From Pantoea latae (lineage in GTDB: Bacteria; Pseudomonadota; Gammaproteobacteria; Enterobacterales; Enterobacteriaceae): a DNA stretch of 64,000 nt. The stretch lies in assembly GCF_002077695.1 (NCBI RefSeq), contig NZ_MWUE01000033.1, forward strand, positions 186,001-250,000, read 5' to 3'. Numbering within the stretch: the first letter of the stretch is position 1; each line of letters begins with the position of its first letter. Made by a program: the position numbers and the translations under genes. Positions 59,747 to 64,000 of this stretch are shown here, in pieces. The notes under the pieces were generated by a model. That model had not been told where the DNA came from. It did no database searches and worked only from the letters and a program-made list of their open reading frames with translations.

Positions 59747-60328
59747 ATGAACAAGCATAAAACCCTGAAAGGGCTGCTGGCCGTATCGGCAGTTGTTGCG
59801 ATGTTCAATGCTGCTGGCGTGCAGGCCCAGACGCCGACGAGCGCCGCGCAGACAGGCGCCGCAGGCCAGACCGCATCGAACGGCAAGCTCAGCGCCGGCG
59901 ACGAAAAAGCGTTGAAGGATATGGCGCAGGCCAATATCAATGAAGTGGCCGCCGCCAAAATTGCGCTCAGCAAGGCGCAAAGCAGCGAAGTGAAAGCCTT
60001 CGCGCAGAAAATGGTGGAAGACCACAGCAGCGCGCTGACTAAAGTCCAGACGGTGGCCCAGCAAAAGGGCGTTACGCTGCCGACTGAGCCGGACGCTAAG
60101 CACAAGGCGATGGCAATGAAGCTGGAAAAAGAGAGCGGCGCCGCCTTTGACAAGATGTATATGCAAAACGCTGGCACTAAAGACCATAAGATGGTGCTGT
60201 CGACGCTGCAAAGCGACGCCAAAAAAATTAAGGATCCCGATGTGAAGACGCTGGCCGACGCGCATACCCCAGTGGTTGAGGAGCATCTGAAGGCCGCCCA
60301 GCAGATGTCGATGTCAGCAGGTAAATAA
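59747..60328 (+). CDS. DUF4142 secreted/periplasmic protein
   Basis: A 193-residue protein; residues 1-27 form a signal peptide ending AGVQAQ. The mature protein is an Ala-rich four-helix bundle of the ferritin-like DUF4142 type (FAQKMVEDHSSALTKVQTVA and DADVKTL-like HTPVVEEHLKAA) with the conserved DH and VVEEHL motifs. AGGAGA precedes the ATG. DUF4142 proteins are often stress-related; no enzyme activity is known. It stands alone. Confidence 0.87.
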   Translation: MNKHKTLKGLLAVSAVVAMFNAAGVQAQTPTSAAQTGAAGQTASNGKLSAGDEKALKDMAQANINEVAAAKIALSKAQSSEVKAFAQKMVEDHSSALTKVQTVAQQKGVTLPTEPDAKHKAMAMKLEKESGAAFDKMYMQNAGTKDHKMVLSTLQSDAKKIKDPDVKTLADAHTPVVEEHLKAAQQMSMSAGK

Positions 60329-60575
60329 ATCGGGTAGTCGTTGGTTGGCTGCATAATGTGCAGATAGTTATGGCGGGAGTATCAATGTTGAGGCGTAACC
60401 GAACAAGGATGATTTTTACGTCAGGCGTGCCCATTGATACTTCCCCATCTGCTGTCGCAGCCTGATAAGCCTCAACCAGCAGCCTTGATGCGAAGCAGCC
60501 CTTCGACAGGCTGCCTCATGCACACGGGGCGTGGCACACATCAGCGTCCCATATCCGCTACATCACTCGCTACGT

Positions 60576-62537
60576 TCAACGAGCGCTTTTTCTTAATGCG
60601 CGATAATCTATTTTCCAGGCATTAAGTTTGTTATACAGCGCGGTGCGTGAGATACCTAACTGCTGTGCAGACTGACGCAGATTCCCCTGCTGTTCATCAA
60701 TCACCTGCAGGATATGTGCGCGTTCCAGATTTTGCAGAGAAGGTTGCCTGTCTTCATTCACATTATTGACGGCTGAGTTTAGTAGCGACTCAGGAAGCTC
60801 TGCACGCGTGATCTCTAACCCTTCACACAGGTTAACCACGCGCTCGATCACGTTTTCCAGCTCGCGCACGTTTCCCGGCCAATCCCATGATTGCAACCCC
60901 GCCATAGCATCCGGCGCGACGACGGGCGGAATGCGTTTCAGACGTGCGCACAGTGCCTGAATGAACGTGTTGACGAGTTCTGGAATGTCCTCACGCCGGT
61001 CACGCAGCGGAGGGATCTCCAGTGAGATGACGTTCAGGCGATAGTAGAGATCGCGCCGAAAAGCGCCTTTCTCTACGGCATCAAGCAGATTGCAATGGGT
61101 TGCCGCAATAATACGCACGTTGACCTTCACCGGTTGCGCTGCGCCGATGCGCAGCACTTCACTCTCCTGCAGCACCCGCAGCAGGCTGGTTTGCGCTTCA
61201 AGCGGCATCTCGCCAATTTCATCAAGGAAAAGGGTTCCACCGTCAGCTATCTCAAACTTGCCTGCTGAACCACCCCGACGTGAACCTGTGAAGGCGCCAT
61301 CTGCATAGCCAAACAGTTCACTCTGAACCAGATCGCGCGGTAAGGCGCCGCAGTTAAGCGCGATAAAGGCTTCCTGCTGGCGCGGGCTGGCGTTGTGAAT
61401 CGACTGGGCAAACAGCTCTTTGCCGGTTCCGCTTTCGCCGCTCAGCAGCACCGTGCTGTCGGTGCGGCTGCTGGCGCGTGCTTTCTGAATTGCCTGCTGC
61501 ATGCGTGGCGCATGGCCGCGAATCATCTCAAAGGTGTAACTGGCGCTCACGCCCATGACCCTGCGCGTAATGGCGCGGATACGCTGATTTTCACGCAGAG
61601 AGAGAACGCGCCCTCCATCCGGCGCGGGCATCAGCGAGAGCAGGCAGGAGAGGGGAGCCAAACCTTCCGGCATAAACTGCAGCTCACGGTCATTACAGAA
61701 CGGCATGGTCAGCAGCGATCCACCCTGTGGACGCAGCAGTTCGTCAATCGATGTCCCCTGCGGATCAAGCCCGCTGAATATCTGGCGCGCATAGCGGTTA
61801 AGCGTTTTGATGCGGCCCTGTTTATCACAGACGATCACCCCTTCATTCAGGGTTTCCAGGATGGACTGCTGTTCCGCCAGCAAACGCCTCAGCATGAGCT
61901 GCTGCCCGATTGCTTCTGCCGCCGCCTGTACCGTACCCAGAGTATGTGCGTTAAAGTTTTCCGGCGTGGCGGTCAGGGTCAGGACGCCCGTTAGCTGGCC
62001 GCTGGCGTCGCGTACCGGCGCGGCGGCGCACTGACGGCGACGTTTACGCAGGCTGATCTTCCAGTTTTCCCCGCTCAGCACGTACACCAGCCGCTGTTCA
62101 ATCAGACAGCGCGCGGTGCAGTTGGTACCCAGCACCTCTTCGCGCAGGATGCTGCCAACGGGCGTCAGATCCGCGCCGCAAAAATGCAGCGTGACGCCTT
62201 GCGCGTCGGTCAGGTTGATATGGCCGTCTGGATTATAGGCCAGCAAATTTTCCATGATGCTGCGCGCCACCAGAATCAGTTCGGCGTTGTGTTCAAGGAT
62301 GGCGTCCAGCTCATGCGCAGGCGGGGCGGTATAGATAAAGCTGTAGGGATCGATGGCCTGCTGCTGCGAACGCTGCCATGACTGCAAAATGCTGTACCGC
62401 AGCGTTGAGGGCTGTTCACCCTGCATAAAAGATTGCCAGCTTTGCCATAACAGCGCATCCAGGCTGTCAGCTTCCGCTCTGTCTGGCAGGCTAAAAATCG
62501 CATCGCTCTCATCACTCAATAACCGTTGCTGTTTCAC
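60576..62537 (-). CDS. Sigma-54-dependent enhancer-binding regulator (AcoR/DhaR-like)
   Basis: A 653-residue activator with GTG start (GAGAGG just upstream). An N-terminal GAF-type sensor (residues ~70-210, with VLGTNCTARCLIEQ), a PAS-like segment (~220-310), the AAA+ domain with Walker A GESGTGKE (367-374), the sigma-54 contact loop GAFTGS (414-419, Ser instead of the usual final Ala) and Walker B LFLDE (436-440), and a C-terminal Fis-type HTH (RQSAQQLGISRTALYNKLNA). It is divergent from a sugar porter with a sigma-54-type promoter, its probable target. Inducer unknown. Confidence 0.92.
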   Translation of the reverse strand: MKQQRLLSDESDAIFSLPDRAEADSLDALLWQSWQSFMQGEQPSTLRYSILQSWQRSQQQAIDPYSFIYTAPPAHELDAILEHNAELILVARSIMENLLAYNPDGHINLTDAQGVTLHFCGADLTPVGSILREEVLGTNCTARCLIEQRLVYVLSGENWKISLRKRRRQCAAAPVRDASGQLTGVLTLTATPENFNAHTLGTVQAAAEAIGQQLMLRRLLAEQQSILETLNEGVIVCDKQGRIKTLNRYARQIFSGLDPQGTSIDELLRPQGGSLLTMPFCNDRELQFMPEGLAPLSCLLSLMPAPDGGRVLSLRENQRIRAITRRVMGVSASYTFEMIRGHAPRMQQAIQKARASSRTDSTVLLSGESGTGKELFAQSIHNASPRQQEAFIALNCGALPRDLVQSELFGYADGAFTGSRRGGSAGKFEIADGGTLFLDEIGEMPLEAQTSLLRVLQESEVLRIGAAQPVKVNVRIIAATHCNLLDAVEKGAFRRDLYYRLNVISLEIPPLRDRREDIPELVNTFIQALCARLKRIPPVVAPDAMAGLQSWDWPGNVRELENVIERVVNLCEGLEITRAELPESLLNSAVNNVNEDRQPSLQNLERAHILQVIDEQQGNLRQSAQQLGISRTALYNKLNAWKIDYRALRKSAR

Positions 62538-62580
62538 CGACCTCTCCCACTGAACGAAATGTCCATTTTATTGACATGTT

Positions 62581-62639
62581 AAGTTGGCATGTAAATTTTG
62601 TTGCCAACTTGTGAGCTGAAGCCGTGCGAACGCTCACAA
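62581..62639. promoter_or_regulatory. Two inverted repeats: candidate enhancer (UAS) for the sigma-54 activator
   Basis: AAGTTGGCA (62581-62589) pairs with TGCCAACTT (62602-62610), and TTGTGAGC (62609-62616) with GCTCACAA (62632-62639). Both precede the sigma-54 promoter by 20-80 bp, where dimeric enhancer-binding proteins act. Confidence 0.55.
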
Positions 62640-62657
62640 AATTACCCTGATTTCAGT

Positions 62658-62673
62658 TGGCATCGCCTTTGCA
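62658..62673 (+). promoter_or_regulatory. Sigma-54 promoter of the sugar porter
   Basis: TGGCATCGCCTTTGCA matches the sigma-54 consensus TGGCAC-N5-TTGCA at all but one base, including the invariant GG and GC. It lies 50 bp before the porter ATG at 62724. Confidence 0.75.
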
Positions 62674-62723
62674 ATGAAGGATGCAAAGAGGTGACTTGAA
62701 TGAGATAAGGAAAATAAGTCTTT

Positions 62724-64000
62724 ATGCGCAAACATAATTTACGGTTGATTCTGTTTATCTGTGGCATCGCTTCACTCAGCGGTGTGATTCTGGGCTATGA
62801 CGCGTCGGTGATCTCGGGCGTGATTGAACCGCTGACAGAACATCTGGCGCTGACGCCCTTGGAGAGCGGCTGGGCGGTCTCTAATGTCATTCTCGGCTGC
62901 ATCGCTGGCGCATGGGGCGTTGGTTATGTTTCCGATCGTATTGGCCGCAAATCCACGCTAATCGTGACCGCCATCCTCTTTGTGCTCTCAGCGACTGGCT
63001 CAGCGCTGGCCAGCACCCTGACGGAGTTTGTTCTCTGGCGGCTGGTGGGCGGTCTGGCGGTTGGGATGGCCTCGGCGATTACGCCCTTGTATATCGCCGA
63101 AGTCTCCCCGAAAGACTGGCGCGGGCGCATGCTCGGCCTGCAGCAGATGCTGATGGTGGGCGGACAGGTAGCGGTCTATATCGTTAACTACCTGATCGCG
63201 CGCGGTATGTCGCATCAGTGGATTGTCAGCGAGGGCTGGCGCTGGATGCTGGCCTCTGGCGTGGTGCCCTGTGCGCTGTTTCTGCTGCTGGTTCCGTTTA
63301 TGCCGGAGTCACCGCGCTGGCTAGCGCTGAACGGCAAAACAGCGCGCGCCCGCGCGGTGCTGACCCGGCTGTCGAATGCGCAGCACGCTGAACGACTGCT
63401 GCAGGAAATCCTGACGGCCAATCAGCACGACCATGCCTCCGCCAGCCAGCGCGGCATCCTGCGCGATGCGCGCGCCCGCTATATCCTGCTGATTGGCTGC
63501 GCCATCGCTATTTTGCAGCAGATATCTGGCATCAACATTCTTCTCTATTACGCCCCCTCGCTGCTGCAAAACATCACCGCCAGTACTCAGGCCTCGCTGT
63601 TCCAGAGCATCTTCCTTGGCCTGGCGCTGCTGGTTGGTGTGGCCGTTTGCCTGAGCACCATTGACCGCGCAGGGCGCATGCCGCTGCTGCGCTGGGGCGC
63701 GCTGGGGTGCGCGCTCTGTCTGATGTTTACCGCCTGGGCGTTTATCACCGAGGCGGGCGGGATTCTGCCAGTGGTGGGGCTGGTGGCCTTTGTCCTGATC
63801 TTTGGCCTGTCATGGAGCCTCGGTGCCTGGCTACTGATCTCTGAAATCTTTCCCAACCGCATCCGCGCCGTGGCGATGGGCTTTGCATTCGCTTCTATGT
63901 ACCTCGCGAATTTTATCGTTACCCAGAGTTTCCCGATGATGAACCGCAGCCGGGTGTTGATGGATCACTTTCATGGGGCTTTCCCGCTGATGCTGTGCGC
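62724..64000 (+). CDS. MFS sugar porter (SP family), 3' end outside the window
   Basis: 425 codons are visible and remain open at the edge. Sugar-porter motifs: GVILGYDASVISGV in TM1, VGYVSDRIGRKSTL in loop 2-3, MPESPRWLALNG after TM6, ILQQISGINILLYYAP in TM7 (full QQxSGIN type) and SEIFPNRIRA in TM10. It resembles XylE/AraE-like proton symporters. It is divergent from the sigma-54 activator and preceded by a sigma-54 promoter, an uncommon control for a sugar transporter. Only the C-terminus is missing. Confidence 0.9.
   Translation, partial: MRKHNLRLILFICGIASLSGVILGYDASVISGVIEPLTEHLALTPLESGWAVSNVILGCIAGAWGVGYVSDRIGRKSTLIVTAILFVLSATGSALASTLTEFVLWRLVGGLAVGMASAITPLYIAEVSPKDWRGRMLGLQQMLMVGGQVAVYIVNYLIARGMSHQWIVSEGWRWMLASGVVPCALFLLLVPFMPESPRWLALNGKTARARAVLTRLSNAQHAERLLQEILTANQHDHASASQRGILRDARARYILLIGCAIAILQQISGINILLYYAPSLLQNITASTQASLFQSIFLGLALLVGVAVCLSTIDRAGRMPLLRWGALGCALCLMFTAWAFITEAGGILPVVGLVAFVLIFGLSWSLGAWLLISEIFPNRIRAVAMGFAFASMYLANFIVTQSFPMMNRSRVLMDHFHGAFPLMLC

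Noticed and set aside
59684..60354. Two ~200-codon minus-strand frames
   Set aside because: Both are shadows of the DUF4142 gene, which has a signal peptide, ribosome site and family motifs.
1..64000. CRISPR arrays, tRNA/rRNA genes, insertion sequences, replication origin
   Set aside because: Looked for regular spaced repeats, cloverleaf ends, transposase-like frames and Rep-type genes; none was found.

Overview
The window is a high-GC enterobacterial sequence, most like Erwiniaceae (Pantoea/Mixta/Erwinia). This rests on close recall-level matches to Escherichia/Salmonella proteins (YciT, YbiU, YbiV, YciG, YmdB, L-talarate/galactarate dehydratase, YgeA) and on a thiOSGF thiamine cluster. thiOSGF is known from Erwinia plasmid pEA29 and from the large Pantoea plasmid family LPP-1. 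Much of the content is accessory metabolism, so a large plasmid or chromosomal accessory region is plausible; no replication gene is present to decide.

Layout. 0-9.6 kb: yciT (cut by the left edge), the divergent pair ybiU/ybiV, an HxlR regulator with a zinc alcohol dehydrogenase, an IclR regulator with an MFS exporter, a small cyclotransferase and a GDSL autotransporter esterase. 9.6-13.4 kb: a minus-strand general-stress-type block (SDR, GH15 trehalase/glucoamylase, VOC protein, YciG). 13.9-20.5 kb: an EamA exporter, then a TPP riboswitch heading thiO-thiS-thiG-thiF and an ABC importer probably for a thiamine precursor. 20.5-25.8 kb: an amine or amino-acid catabolic locus (APC permease, AraC regulator, ornithine-cyclodeaminase-like protein, Rid protein, FAD oxidase). 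25.9-33.6 kb: YmdB, a tiny membrane protein, a flavin monooxygenase with an ABC binding protein, a MASE2 diguanylate cyclase, L-talarate/galactarate dehydratase with its LacI regulator, and a second methionine aminopeptidase coupled to a ParD-like protein.

33.7-40.7 kb is visibly more AT-rich. It begins with a highly structured non-coding stretch and carries a polyol/inositol-type pathway: two TIM-barrel isomerases, an MFS sugar porter, a Gfo/Idh/MocA dehydrogenase, an orphan PTS EIIA and an AraC regulator, with two CRP-like sites between the divergent arms. This looks like an acquired island.

40.7-51.3 kb holds regulator-effector pairs (HxlR/SDR, LysR/MFS plus SnoaL-like, LysR/SDR remnant, TetR, YgeA-like racemase) and an operon of HdeD-like protein, catalase-like peroxidase, cytochrome b561 and a small protein behind a 28-bp palindrome. 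51.5-57.8 kb carries an M20 peptidase, an amino-acid binding protein and an atypical M28 peptidase, then an MscS channel, a TetR-DUF2158 pair and a YciI protein. 58.1-64 kb holds an acyltransferase, a DUF4142 secreted protein, and a sigma-54 activator divergent from a sugar porter that has a sigma-54 promoter and runs off the right edge.

No rRNA, tRNA, CRISPR array, intact insertion sequence or origin was seen.
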